From Amia ocellicauda (lineage: Eukaryota; Chordata; Actinopteri; Amiiformes; Amiidae): a DNA stretch of 64,000 nucleotides. Shown here in pieces: positions 27,526 through 39,341 of this stretch. How positions within the stretch are numbered: the first letter of the stretch is position 1; each line of letters opens with the position of its first letter. The notes beneath the pieces are model-generated. The model did no database searches, was not told where the DNA came from, and saw only the letters and a list, made by a program, of their open reading frames with translations. The DNA is taken from the NCBI RefSeq assembly GCF_036373705.1, contig NC_089851.1:59829850-59893849 (forward strand), written 5' to 3'. The position numbers and the translations under genes are program-made.

Positions 27526-27783
27526 GACTCTTGATATCTAACTCTCTTGCTTGGTATCGCTCCCCCAATGGTCAGTAGCATAGTAGCATAACAGCAGATC
27601 ACGGACCACTGTCAATCAGGTGCTTGCCTTGCCGTCCATCCATCCATCTATCTATCTATCTATCTATGACTCTTGATATCTAACTCTCTTGCTTGGTATC
27701 GCTCCCCCAATGGTCAGTAGCATAGTAGCATAACAGCAGATCACGGACCACTGTCAATCAGGTGCTTGCCTTGCCGTCCATCC

Positions 27784-27853
<70 letters not shown>

Positions 27854-28257
27854 GACTCTCGATATCTAACTCTCTTGCTTGCTTTCGCTCCGCCAATGGT
27901 CTGTAGCATTGTAGCATAACAGCAGATGACGGACCACTGTCAATCAGGTGCTTGCCTTGCCGTCCATCCATCCATCCATCTATCTATCTATCTATCTATG
28001 ACTCTCGATATCTAACTCTCTTGCTTGCTATCGCTCCCCCAATGGTCAGTAGCATAGTAGCATAACAGCAGATCACGGACCACTGTCAATCAGATACTTG
28101 CCTTGCCGTCCATCCATCCATCTATCTATCTATCTATGACTCTTGATAACTAACTCTCTTGCTTGCTATCGCTCCCCCAATGGTCAGTAGCATAGTAGCA
28201 TAACAGCAGATCACAGACCACTGTCAATCAGATGCTTGCCTTGCCGTCCATCCATCC

Positions 28258-28291
<34 letters not shown>

Positions 28292-28407
28292 GACTCTTGA
28301 TATCTAACTCTCTTGCTTGGTATCGCTCCCCCAATGGTCAGTAGCATAGTAGCATAACAGCAGATCACGGACCACTGTCAATCAGGTGCTTGCCTTGCCG
28401 TCCATCC

Positions 28408-28461
<54 letters not shown>

Positions 28462-29586
28462 GACTCTCGATATCTAACTCTCTTGCTTGCTATCGCTCCG
28501 CCAATGGTCAGTAGCATTGTAGCATAAGAGCAGATCACGGACCACTGTCAATCAGGTGCTTGCCTTGCCGTCCATCCATCCATCCATCTATCTATCTATG
28601 TATCTATGTCTCTTGATATCTAACTCTCTTGCTTGCTATCGCTCCCCCAATGGTCAGTACATAGTAGCATAACAGCAGATCACGGACCACTGTCAATCAC
28701 ATGCTTGCCTTGCCCTCCATCCATCCATCCATCTATCTATCTATCTATCTATGACTCTCGATATCTAACTCTCTTGCTTGCTATCGCTCCCCCAATGGTC
28801 AGTAGCATAGTAGCATAACAGCAGATCACGGACCACTGTCAATCAGGTGCTTGCCTTGCCGTCCATCCATCCATCCATCTATCTATCTATCTATCTATGA
28901 CTCTCGATATCTAACTCTCTTGCTTGCTATCGCTCCCCCAATGGTCAGTAGCATAGTAGCATAACAGCAGATCACGGACCACTGTCAATCAGATACTTGC
29001 CTTGCCGTCCATCCATCCATCCATCTATCTATCTATGTATCTATGTCTCTCGATATCTAACTCTCTTGCTTGCTATCGCTCCCCCAATGGTCAGTAGTAT
29101 AGTAGCATAACAGCTGATCACGGACCACTGTCAATCAGATGCTTGCCTTGCCGTCCATCCATCTATCTATCTATCTATCGATGACTCTTGATATCTAACT
29201 CTCTTGCTTGCTATCGCTCCCCCAATGGTCAGTAGCATAGTAGCATAACAGCAGATCACGGACCACTGTCAATCAGATGCTTGCCTTGCCGTCCATCCAT
29301 CCATCCATCTATCTATCTATTTATCAATGACTCTCGATATCTAACTCTCTTGCTTGCTATCGCTCCCCCAATGGTCAGTAGCATAGTAGCATAACAGCAG
29401 ATCACGGACCACTGTCAATCAGATGCTTGCCTTGCCGTCCATCCATCCATCTATCTATCTATCTATCTATGACTCTTGATATCTAACTCTCTTGCTTGGT
29501 ATCGCTCCCCCAATGGTCAGTAGCATAGTAGCATAACAGCAGATCACGGACCACTGTCAATCAGGTGCTTGCCTTGCCGTCCATCC

Positions 29587-29664
<78 letters not shown>

Positions 29665-30068
29665 GACTCTCGATATCTAACTCTCTTGCTTGCTTTCGCT
29701 CCGCCAATGGTCTGTAGCATTGTAGCATAACAGCAGATCACGGACCACTGTCAATCAGGTGCTTGCCTTGCCGTCCATCCATCCATCCATCTATCTATCT
29801 ATTTATCAATGACTCTCGATATCTAACTCTCTTGCTTGCTATCGCTCCCCCAATGGTCAGTAGCATAGTAGCATAACAGCAGATCACGGACCACTGTCAA
29901 TCAGATGCTTGCCTTGCCGTCCATCCATCCATCTATCTATCTATCTATCTATGACTCTTGATATCTAACTCTCTTGCTTGGTATCGCTCCCCCAATGGTC
30001 AGTAGCATAGTAGCATAACAGCAGATCACGGACCACTGTCTATCAGGTGCTTGCCTTGCCGTCCATCC

Positions 30069-30126
<58 letters not shown>

Positions 30127-30530
30127 GACTCTCGATATCTAACTCTCTTGCTTGCTTTCGCTCCGCCAATGGTCTGTAGCATTGTAGCATAACAGCAGAT
30201 CACGGACCACTGTCAATCAGGTGCTTGCCTTGCCGTCCATCCATCCATCTATCTATCTATCTATGACTCTTGATAACTAACTCTCTTGCTTGCTATCGCT
30301 CCCCCAATGGTCAGTAGCATAGTAGCATAACAGCAGATCACAGACCACTGTCAATCAGATGCTTGCCTTGCCGTCCATCCATCCATCTATCTATCTATCT
30401 ATCTATCTCTCTATGACTCTTGATATCTAACTCTCTTGCTTGGTATCGCTCCCCCAATGGTCAGTAGCATAGTAGCATAACAGCAGATCACGGACCACTG
30501 TCAATCAGGTGCTTGCCTTGCCGTCCATCC

Positions 30531-30592
<62 letters not shown>

Positions 30593-31863
30593 GACTCTCG
30601 ATATCTAACTCTCTTGCTTGCTATCGCTCCGCCAATGGTCAGTAGCATTGTAGCATAAGAGCAGATCACGGACCACTGTCAATCAGGTGCTTGCCTTGCC
30701 GTCCATCCATCCATCCATCTATCTATCTATGTATCTATGTCTCTTGATATCTAACTCTCTTGCTTGCTATCGCTCCCCCAATGGTCAGTACATAGTAGCA
30801 TAACAGCAGATCACGGACCACTGTCAATCACATGCTTGCCTTGCCCTCCATCCATCCATCCATCTATCTATCTATCTATCTATGACTCTCGATATCTAAC
30901 TCTCTTGCTTGCTATCGCTCCCCCAATGGTCAGTAGCATAGTAGCATAACAGCAGATCACGGACCACTGTCAATCAGGTGCTTGCCTTGCCGTCCATCCA
31001 TCCATCCATCTATCTATCTATCTATCTATGACTCTCGATATCTAACTCTCTTGCTTGCTATCGCTCCCCCAATGGTCAGTAGCATAGTAGCATAACAGCA
31101 GATCACGGACCACTGTCAATCAGATACTTGCCTTGCCGTCCATCCATCCATCCATCTATCTATCTATGTATCTATGTCTCTCGATATCTAACTCTCTTGC
31201 TTGCTATCGCTCCCCCAATGGTCAGTAGTATAGTAGCATAACAGCTGATCACGGACCACTGTCAATCAGATGCTTGCCTTGCCGTCCATCCATCTATCTA
31301 TCTATCTATCGATGACTCTTGATATCTAACTCTCTTGCTTGCTATCGCTCCCCCAATGGTCAGTAGCATAGTAGCATAACAGCAGATCACGGACCACTGT
31401 CAATCAGATGCTTGCCTTGCCGTCCATCCATCCATCCATCTATCTATCTATTTATCAATGACTCTCGATATCTAACTCTCTTGCTTGCTATCGCTCCCCC
31501 AATGGTCAGTAGCATAGTAGCATAACAGCAGATCACGGACCACTGTCAATCAGATGCTTGCCTTGCCGTCCATCCATCCATCCATCTATCTATCTATCTA
31601 TCAATGACTCTCGATATCTATCTCTCTTACTTGCTATCGCTCCCCCAATGGTCAGTAGAATAGTAGCATAACAGCAGATCACGGACCACTGTCAATCAGA
31701 TGCTTGCCTTGCCGTCCATCCATCCATCTATCTATCTATCTATCTATGACTCTTGATATCTAACTCTCTTGCTTGGTATCGCTCCCCCAATGGTCAGTAG
31801 CATAGTAGCATAACAGCAGATCACGGACCACTGTCAATCAGGTGCTTGCCTTGCCGTCCATCC

Positions 31864-31921
<58 letters not shown>

Positions 31922-32321
31922 GACTCTCGATATCTAACTCTCTTGCTTGCTTTCGCTCCGCCAATGGTCTGTAGCATTGTAGCATAACAGCAGATCACGG
32001 ACCACTGTCAATCAGGTGCTTGCCTTGCCGTCCATCCATCCATCCATCTATCTATCTATCTATCTATGACTCTCGATATCTAACTCTCTTGCTTGCTATC
32101 GCTCCCCCAATGGTCAGTAGCATAGTAGCATAACAGCAGATCACGGACCACTGTCAATCAGATACTTGCCTTGCCGTCCATCCATCCATCTATCTATCTA
32201 TCTATGACTCTTGATATCTAACTCTCTTGCTTGCTATCGCTCCCCCAATGGTCAGTAGCATAGTAGCATAACAGCAGATCACGGACCACTGTCAATCAGG
32301 TGCTTGCCTTGCCGTCCATCC

Positions 32322-32391
<70 letters not shown>

Positions 32392-33516
32392 GACTCTCGA
32401 TATCTAACTCTCTTGCTTGCTATCGCTCCGCCAATGGTCAGTAGCATTGTAGCATAAGAGCAGATCACGGACCACTGTCAATCAGGTGCTTGCCTTGCCG
32501 TCCATCCATCCATCCATCTATCTATCTATGTATCTATGTCTCTTGATATCTAACTCTCTTGCTTGCTATCGCTCCCCCAATGGTCAGTACATAGTAGCAT
32601 AACAGCAGATCACGGACCACTGTCAATCACATGCTTGCCTTGCCCTCCATCCATCCATCCATCTATCTATCTATCTATCTATGACTCTCGATATCTAACT
32701 CTCTTGCTTGCTATCGCTCCCCCAATGGTCAGTAGCATAGTAGCATAACAGCAGATCACGGACCACTGTCAATCAGGTGCTTGCCTTGCCGTCCATCCAT
32801 CCATCCATCTATCTATCTATCTATCTATGACTCTCGATATCTAACTCTCTTGCTTGCTATCGCTCCCCCAATGGTCAGTAGCATAGTAGCATAACAGCAG
32901 ATCACGGACCACTGTCAATCAGATACTTGCCTTGCCGTCCATCCATCCATCCATCTATCTATCTATGTATCTATGTCTCTCGATATCTAACTCTCTTGCT
33001 TGCTATCGCTCCCCCAATGGTCAGTAGTATAGTAGCATAACAGCTGATCACGGACCACTGTCAATCAGATGCTTGCCTTGCCGTCCATCCATCTATCTAT
33101 CTATCTATCGATGACTCTTGATATCTAACTCTCTTGCTTGCTATCGCTCCCCCAATGGTCAGTAGCATAGTAGCATAACAGCAGATCACGGACCACTGTC
33201 AATCAGATGCTTGCCTTGCCGTCCATCCATCCATCCATCTATCTATCTATTTATCAATGACTCTCGATATCTAACTCTCTTGCTTGCTATCGCTCCCCCA
33301 ATGGTCAGTAGCATAGTAGCATAACAGCAGATCACGGACCACTGTCAATCAGATGCTTGCCTTGCCGTCCATCCATCCATCTATCTATCTATCTATCTAT
33401 GACTCTTGATATCTAACTCTCTTGCTTGGTATCGCTCCCCCAATGGTCAGTAGCATAGTAGCATAACAGCAGATCACGGACCACTGTCAATCAGGTGCTT
33501 GCCTTGCCGTCCATCC

Positions 33517-33590
<74 letters not shown>

Positions 33591-34140
33591 GACTCTCGAT
33601 ATCTAACTCTCTTGCTTGCTTTCGCTCCGCCAATGGTCTGTAGCATTGTAGCATAACAGCAGATCACGGACCACTGTCAATCAGGTGCTTGCCTTGCCGT
33701 CCATCCATCCATCCATCTATCTATCTATCTATCTATGACTCTCGATATCTAACTCTCTTGCTTGCTATCGCTCCCCCAATGGTCAGTAGCATAGTAGCAT
33801 AACAGCAGATCACGGACCACTGTCAATCAGATACTTGCCTTGCCGTCCATCCATCCATCTATCTATCTATCTATGACTCTTGATAACTAACTCTCTTGCT
33901 TGCTATCGCTCCCCCAATGGTCAGTAGCATAGTAGCATAACAGCAGATCACAGACCACTGTCAATCAGATGCTTGCCTTGCCGTCCATCCATCCATCTAT
34001 CTATCTATCTATCTATCTCTCTATGACTCTTGATATCTAACTCTCTTGCTTGGTATCGCTCCCCCAATGGTCAGTAGCATAGTAGCATAACAGCAGATCA
34101 CGGACCACTGTCAATCAGGTGCTTGCCTTGCCGTCCATCC

Positions 34141-34210
<70 letters not shown>

Positions 34211-35197
34211 GACTCTCGATATCTAACTCTCTTGCTTGCTATCGCTCCGCCAATGGTCAGTAGCATTGTAGCATAAGAGCAGATCACGGACCACTGTCAA
34301 TCAGGTGCTTGCCTTGCCGTCCATCCATCCATCCATCTATCTATCTATGTATCTATGTCTCTTGATATCTAACTCTCTTGCTTGCTATCGCTCCCCCAAT
34401 GGTCAGTACATAGTAGCATAACAGCAGATCACGGACCACTGTCAATCACATGCTTGCCTTGCCCTCCATCCATCCATCCATCTATCTATCTATCTATCTA
34501 TGACTCTCGATATCTAACTCTCTTGCTTGCTATCGCTCCCCCAATGGTCAGTAGCATAGTAGCATAACAGCAGATCACGGACCACTGTCAATCAGGTGCT
34601 TGCCTTGCCGTCCATCCATCCATCCATCTATCTATCTATCTATCTATCTATGACTCTCGATATCTAACTCTCTTGCTTGCTATCGCTCCCCCAATGGTCA
34701 GTAGCATAGTAGCATAACAGCAGATCACGGACCACTGTCAATCAGATACTTGCCTTGCCGTCCATCCATCCATCCATCTATCTATCTATGTATCTATGTC
34801 TCTCGATATCTAACTCTCTTGCTTGCTATCGCTCCCCCAATGGTCAGTAGTATAGTAGCATAACAGCTGATCACGGACCACTGTCAATCAGATGCTTGCC
34901 TTGCCGTCCATCCATCTATCTATCTATCTATCTATGACTCTTGATAACTAACTCTCTTGCTTGCTATCGCTCCCCCAATGGTCAGTAGCATAGTAGCATA
35001 ACAGCAGATCACGGACCACTGTCAATCAGATGCTTGCCTTGCCGTCCATCCATCCATCTATCTATCTATCTATCTATCTATGACTCTTGATATCTAACTC
35101 TCTTGCTTGGTATCGCTCCCCCAATGGTCAGTAGCATAGTAGCATAACAGCAGATCACGGACCACTGTCAATCAGGTGCTTGCCTTGCCGTCCATCC

Positions 35198-35251
<54 letters not shown>

Positions 35252-36084
35252 GACTCTCGATATCTAACTCTCTTGCTTGCTATCGCTTCGCCAATGGTCA
35301 GTAGCATTGTAGCATAAGAGTAGATCACGGACCACTGTCAATCAGGTGCTTGCCTTGCCGTCCATCCATCCATCCATCTATCTATCTATGTATCTATGTC
35401 TCTTGATATCTAACTCTCTTGCTTGCTATCGCTCCCCCAATGGTCAGTACATAGTAGCATAACAGCAGATCACGGACCACTGTCAATCAGATGCTTGCCT
35501 TGCCGTCCATCCATCCATCTATCTATCTATCTATCTATGACTCTCGATATCTAACTCTCTTGCTTGCTATCGCTCCCCCAATGGTCAGTAGCATAGTAGC
35601 ATAACAGCAGATCACGGACCACTGTCAATCAGATACTTGCCTTGCCGTCCATCCATCCATCCATCTATCTATCTATGTATCTATGTCTCTCGATATCTAA
35701 CTCTCTTGCTTGCTATCGCTCCCCCAATGGTCAGTAGTATAGTAGCATAACAGCTGATCACGGACCACTGTCAATCAGATGCTTGCCTTGCCGTCCATCC
35801 ATCTATCTATCTATCTATCTATGACTCTTGATAACTAACTCTCTTGCTTGCTATCGTTCCCCCAATGGTCAGTAGCATAGTAGCATAACAGCAGATCACG
35901 GACCACTGTCAATCAGATGCTTGCCTTGCCGTCCATCCATCCATCTATCTATCTATCTATCTATCTATGACTCTTGATATCTAACTCTCTTGCTTGGTAT
36001 CGCTCCCCCAATGGTCAGTAGCATAGTAGCATAACAGCAGATCACGGACCACTGTCAATCAGGTGCTTGCCTTGCCGTCCATCC

Positions 36085-36146
<62 letters not shown>

Positions 36147-36867
36147 GACTCTCGATATCTAACTCTCTTGCTTGCTATCGCTTCGCCAATGGTCAGTAGC
36201 ATTGTAGCATAAGAGTAGATCACGGACCACTGTCAATCAGGTGCTTGCCTTGCCGTCCATCCATCCATCCATCCATCTATCTATGTATCTATGTCTCTTG
36301 ATATCTAACTCTCTTGCTTGCTATCGCTCCCCCAATGGTCAGTACATAGTAGCATAACAGCAGATCACGGACCACTGTCAATCAGATGCTTGCCTTGCCG
36401 TCCATCCATCCATCTATCTATCTGTCTATCTATGACTCTTGATATCTAACTCTCTTGCTTGCTATCGCTCCCCCAATGGTCAGTAGCATTGTAGCATAAC
36501 AGCAGATCACGGACCACTGTCAATCAGATGCTTTCCTTGCCCTCCATCCATCCATCCATCTATCTATCTATCTATCTATGACTCTCGATATCTAACTCTC
36601 TTGCTTGCTATCGCTCCCCCAATGGTCAGTAGCATAGTAGCATAACAGCAGATCACGGACCACTGTCAATCAGATGCTTGCCTTGCCATCCATCCATCTT
36701 TCTATCTATCTATCGATGACTCTTGATATCTAACTCTCTTGCTTGCTATCGCTCCCCCAATGGTCAGTAGCATAGTAGCATAACAGCAGATCACGGACCA
36801 CTGTCAATCAGGTGCTTGCCTTGCCGTCCATCCATCCATCAATCTATCTATCTATCAATCTATTACT
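24029..36867. repeat. Satellite array, block left of the mobile element
   Basis: Same satellite unit, with several units carrying greatly expanded (CTAT)n tracts, for example 29588-29664 and 33513-33590. A marker variant lacking two bases (GGTCAGTACATAGTAGC) recurs near 26123, 28652, 30783, 32582, 34401, 35443 and 36341, giving higher-order spacings that fall from about 2.5 kb to 0.9 kb towards the element. No gene is seen. Confidence 0.95.
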
Positions 36868-36873
36868 CTCGAT
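36868..36873. repeat. Target site duplication, left copy (CTCGAT)
   Basis: CTCGAT directly precedes the left terminal repeat and is repeated at 53464-53469 directly after the right one. Removing the element and one copy restores an ordinary satellite sequence, ATTACTCTCGATATCTAAC, which occurs as such near 58862. Six bp is the usual Polinton/Maverick duplication length. Confidence 0.9.
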
Positions 36874-37054
36874 AGTAGATAGTAGGGTTTTTTGGGCGCG
36901 GCCTATTTTGTTATGACGTATGCCCTAAGCTTATTAATATTCCTACGTCATAATTGGGGGGCGTGATTTTAGAGTTATTTCCTTAATTATTCCTACGTCA
37001 TATCCGTCAGAAAGTGTACACCCCTAAAACCCTGAACAACAAGGCCACCCATAA
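36874..37054 (+). repeat. Left terminal inverted repeat (181 bp)
   Basis: By eye it is identical to the reverse complement of 53283-53463. It contains three TGACGTA/TACGTCA sites and two GC-rich patches (GGGCGCGGCC and GGGGGGCGTG). In this virus group the termini serve as replication origins for protein-primed synthesis and as integrase substrates; the promoter role is inferred. Confidence 0.93.
36914..37000. promoter_or_regulatory. Three CRE/ATF-like sites in the left terminal repeat
   Basis: TGACGTA at 36914-36920 and TACGTCA at 36944-36950 and 36994-37000, the last two inside a repeated ATTCCTACGTCATA. A GC box-like GGGGGGCGTG lies between them. The same sites are present in mirror image at the right end. 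Binding is inferred from the motif only. Confidence 0.55.
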
Positions 37055-37094
37055 AGACCCCCCTCTGAAGGCAACGCCCCGAAACTCTCCTCTC

Positions 37095-37101
37095 TATTTA
37101 A
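37095..37101 (+). promoter_or_regulatory. TATA-like box of the first rightward gene
   Basis: TATTTAAG lies 74 bp before the ATG at 37169, just inside the left terminal repeat, which fits a start site near 37125. Confidence 0.55.
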
Positions 37102-37168
37102 GACCCCGCGCTGCTTTTAGACAATACCTCTTTAATTCTCAGCATCTGAAACATCCCGCTTCTTCAAC

Positions 37169-37879
37169 ATGTCCAGCGACATCAACATGAAACCCCGCAA
37201 GAAACAATCCCGGGCAAGGGTTCCTGTACTCACCAATTTGAAGATTGAACGCTCCTGGGTGTTGTTCTGGGGGGGTCGACGGGGTTACCGCTTTAAAAGG
37301 GATCCCAGCTATGTTGGAGTGGAGCTTTTTGCTTTGGGAGAGAAGGAGGGTACGTTGGAACCTTTTGAGACGGTGATTGAATACTCTTTTGAGGACTGGT
37401 TGAAGGTGATGGCATGGAGAGACCTGGGGGTTGTGGATAAGACTCTAGAAGGCTTGCAAGAGGGTCCAAGAGAAGGCGAAACGGAGTCTCCGACTCAGAG
37501 TTTTGAAAGGTGTGAATGGGAAAGCTTGCAGAACTACGGTACAGTGGTGAAGAGTCTATCTCTAACTACTGATCGTAAGGTTTTGTTTAGCAGTACCCTG
37601 ATTACAAACCCTATTGAAGGGGCTGTGGAGGATCCAGAAAAACAGGTTACTGAAATTATGTTTGACGCCGTGGACTGGCCGTTCTTGAAAGAGGTCATAA
37701 ACTGTATAAATGATGGTTTTGACATCTTGACCAAATGTTCACAACTGGATTCTGTTAGAAGGAGAATATGCTGGATTATGGATTATATATCCCCCTTGAA
37801 TGACGACGACGATGATAAAACAGACGACCTGTGGGGGGTTGGAGGGGGGTCTGACGGCTCAGGGTCTACTCTCTTCTAA
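37169..37879 (+). CDS. Unrecognised accessory protein, 236 aa
   Basis: I do not recognise this protein. The ATG at 37169 (context AACATGT) is the first after a TATA-like box. The N-terminus is basic (PRKKQSRAR, residues 9-17) and could act as a nuclear signal. The middle is Trp-rich and aromatic (residues 30-85), followed by a Glu-rich hydrophilic stretch (about 95-115), a mixed helical region, and an acidic tail with DDDDDKTDD (about 213-221) and a Gly/Ser-rich end. I find no LxCxE motif, zinc cluster or membrane segment. As the first gene beside the terminal repeat it sits where adenovirus-like viruses place early regulators, so an early regulatory role is a guess from position. It is followed 78 bp later by the next transcription unit. 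Confidence 0.7.
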   Translation: MSSDINMKPRKKQSRARVPVLTNLKIERSWVLFWGGRRGYRFKRDPSYVGVELFALGEKEGTLEPFETVIEYSFEDWLKVMAWRDLGVVDKTLEGLQEGPREGETESPTQSFERCEWESLQNYGTVVKSLSLTTDRKVLFSSTLITNPIEGAVEDPEKQVTEIMFDAVDWPFLKEVINCINDGFDILTKCSQLDSVRRRICWIMDYISPLNDDDDDKTDDLWGVGGGSDGSGSTLF

Positions 37880-37913
37880 GAGGGCGGTGTGTCGTGATGT
37901 AGTGAAGAGATAG

Positions 37914-37922
37914 GATAAAAGG
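37914..37922 (+). promoter_or_regulatory. TATA-like box before the second gene
   Basis: GATAAAAGG lies about 45 bp before the ATG at 37958, in the short gap after the first gene. Confidence 0.4.
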
Positions 37923-37957
37923 CGCAACAATTCATTCATGGTTTAAAATTAAAGAGA

Positions 37958-38077
37958 ATGTCTTACCCGAAAGCTGCGGACGTCGACAGGCTCTACAGGC
38001 CTCTTCAAACCCGGGATCACCCCTGGTTCTATTTCCCAGATTTTGTATACACTCCGGAACCCTCTGACTGCGGTTAG
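37958..38077 (+). CDS. Possible 39-aa leader ORF upstream of the Cys/His-motif gene
   Basis: First ATG downstream of the TATA-like box at 37914. It opens a 39-codon frame rich in Pro and aromatic residues, ending at 38075-38077. It could be a real small protein, a regulatory upstream ORF, or the first exon of a spliced form (a weak GT donor lies at the stop, GCG|GTTAGC). A second upstream ATG at 38119, in another frame, overlaps the main start. I have no homology argument for it. Confidence 0.3.
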   Translation: MSYPKAADVDRLYRPLQTRDHPWFYFPDFVYTPEPSDCG

Positions 38078-38128
38078 CCTCCAAGACCTCAGACCCCGGT
38101 CCCTCAGGACGAAACAACATGCGGAGCG

Positions 38129-38806
38129 ATGGATGTCCAAATGAGTCTCGGGGATCCCCAGCCACTGGAGCTCATGGAGGGCCTCGATTTTGCCGAACTG
38201 TCTACCGTCTGTGCGTCTCAGGAGGGGGTCAGTCCAATGGATGTAGAAACACCCCACAAACCACCAGGCGACCCAATGAGCATCGGCCTGTCTCGGGGGC
38301 GTGATGAAGACGCAGGATTTATGCCCGGGGTAGGTGTCCAAGTAAGCAGAGTGATTAAAAGCACCCTGGTGTATATTCTGAGTGCTCTCATCGACCGAGC
38401 TCTGAAAGAAGTCTGTCGGGGGTGTGAAGTGAATCACCCCAGTCAGTTGAGACACAGTTGTTTGTTTGAACCAGACCGTTACTATTTCCTGTTCTATTTC
38501 AACGTGTTTTACAGAAGACTGAACAAACCGTGGCTGAAACCGGCACTAATCAAGGCTCTGTCTTACTCCCACATACATGTCACTGCTGGACAAGTCCAGA
38601 AAATCATAGATGAGATTTTGCTGGAGCTGAAAAAGGAGCCGTTTATAATAGAGAAATTTGGGCAGCTGCTCAATGACCTGGATGAGCCAAGTAGAAAAAC
38701 CGCTGGCAAGCTAAAAGCTTATTTCTTCCGTAAAGAAGTTAAAGCTGGGGGCAGCGACGAAGAATTCGACATCTACGCCACTGATTCAGACTCTGACCTG
38801 AACTAA
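38129..38806 (+). CDS. Accessory protein with a Cys/His (zinc-type) motif, 225 aa
   Basis: The start is the ATG at 38129; an ATG in another frame lies 10 bp earlier. Residues 1-70 are acidic and Pro-rich, probably disordered. Residues 74-130 are helical and contain C96-x2-C99-x3-H103-x5-H109-x-C111, which looks like a metal-binding cluster. Residues 110-200 are amphipathic and Lys-rich. The C-terminus is strongly acidic with Ser/Asp runs (about 208-225) resembling casein kinase II sites. A good splice donor (CCAA|GTAAGC, intron from 38342) and acceptor (GTGTTTTACAG, to 38512) flank exactly 57 codons, residues 72-128, so a shorter isoform lacking the whole Cys/His cluster is possible. Function is unknown. 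Its place between two accessory genes suggests a host-interaction or early regulatory role. Confidence 0.65.
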   Translation: MDVQMSLGDPQPLELMEGLDFAELSTVCASQEGVSPMDVETPHKPPGDPMSIGLSRGRDEDAGFMPGVGVQVSRVIKSTLVYILSALIDRALKEVCRGCEVNHPSQLRHSCLFEPDRYYFLFYFNVFYRRLNKPWLKPALIKALSYSHIHVTAGQVQKIIDEILLELKKEPFIIEKFGQLLNDLDEPSRKTAGKLKAYFFRKEVKAGGSDEEFDIYATDSDSDLN

Positions 38807-38818
38807 GGGACTTTGAAC

Positions 38819-39325
38819 ATGGGGAATGTTCTGGACTGCTGCTGCAACTGGTTCTGTCATCAACACTCTGCAGCTAACCTGAGAGCGCTATTACACCATG
38901 TGCTTGACAGAAAAGTAGCCAACGCGAGCCTTTTCTCTACAGATTTAACCATCGATGAGGATCAACTTTCAAACCTGGAAAAGTTAATGGTTGCTGTAAC
39001 AAAGACCGGGGGGTACGAACACTGGGATGAAGCGCTCAAGGGGGCCAAGAATGATATTAGGCCATTTCATCAACATCTGTATGACCTTTTACTGAGCATG
39101 TTTAATACCCCTCTGTTTACTTTTAAAATAGGTCATATTGTTGTTTTATTTACATATGTAACTGAGGTGTGTGCCTACAAGATAAAGAAACAGGTATTTG
39201 TTGATATAGATCAAGTAACCAATCATCTGATTTCTTTTTGTCTGGACCGTAGAAAAAATTGTTGTGTATGTTATACTTTTCTCAAATGTCTAAAAAGGGG
39301 TATCTGCTCTCCTGAAGTTGAATAA
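38819..39325 (+). CDS. Bcl-2-like apoptosis regulator candidate, 168 aa
   Basis: I chose the ATG at 38819; no earlier in-frame ATG exists. Residues 101-118 (TFKIGHIVVLF and onwards) resemble the BH1 segment of Bcl-2 family proteins, which has a Gly-basic pair followed by hydrophobic residues. It is preceded by helical segments and followed by a BH2-position helix, and the length suits a viral Bcl-2 homologue. There is no C-terminal membrane anchor. Instead the N-terminus reads MGNVLDCCC, a pattern for myristoylation at Gly2 plus palmitoylation at Cys7-9, which would tether it to membranes. Cys is also dense near the C-terminus (141-163). The stop codon overlaps the poly(A) signal. Bcl-2-like genes in this virus group act as cell-death suppressors; here that is inferred from a weak motif. 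Confidence 0.5.
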   Translation: MGNVLDCCCNWFCHQHSAANLRALLHHVLDRKVANASLFSTDLTIDEDQLSNLEKLMVAVTKTGGYEHWDEALKGAKNDIRPFHQHLYDLLLSMFNTPLFTFKIGHIVVLFTYVTEVCAYKIKKQVFVDIDQVTNHLISFCLDRRKNCCVCYTFLKCLKRGICSPEVE

Positions 39326-39326
39326 A
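39321..39326 (+). terminator. Poly(A) signal of the early rightward genes
   Basis: AATAAA overlaps the TAA stop of the Bcl-2-like gene and is followed by a GT-rich tract (GTGTGGGTCTGTGTGTTT) at about 39355-39372, as expected of a cleavage/polyadenylation site. Confidence 0.7.
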
Positions 39327-39334
39327 AAACCTTG

Positions 39335-39341
39335 TATAAAA
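39335..39341 (+). promoter_or_regulatory. TATA box before the integrase/capsid cluster
   Basis: TATAAAA lies 47 bp before the integrase ATG and 9 bp after the upstream poly(A) signal, so one unit ends where the next starts. TTTATTTGGCAG just before the ATG also looks like a splice acceptor. Confidence 0.6.

Noticed and set aside
1-36867. Regularly spaced repeats that could suggest a CRISPR array
   Set aside because: The unit is about 145 bp with a variable tetranucleotide tract and no unique spacers; it is a eukaryotic satellite.
37949-38455. 168-codon antisense frame over the Cys/His-motif gene
   Set aside because: It lies opposite a better candidate with promoter, start context and a protein-like motif; it has no feature of its own.
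37169-39325. LxCxE retinoblastoma-binding motif in the three left-end proteins
   Set aside because: I looked for it because tumour-virus-like genes occur in this group, but no matching L-x-C-x-E is present.
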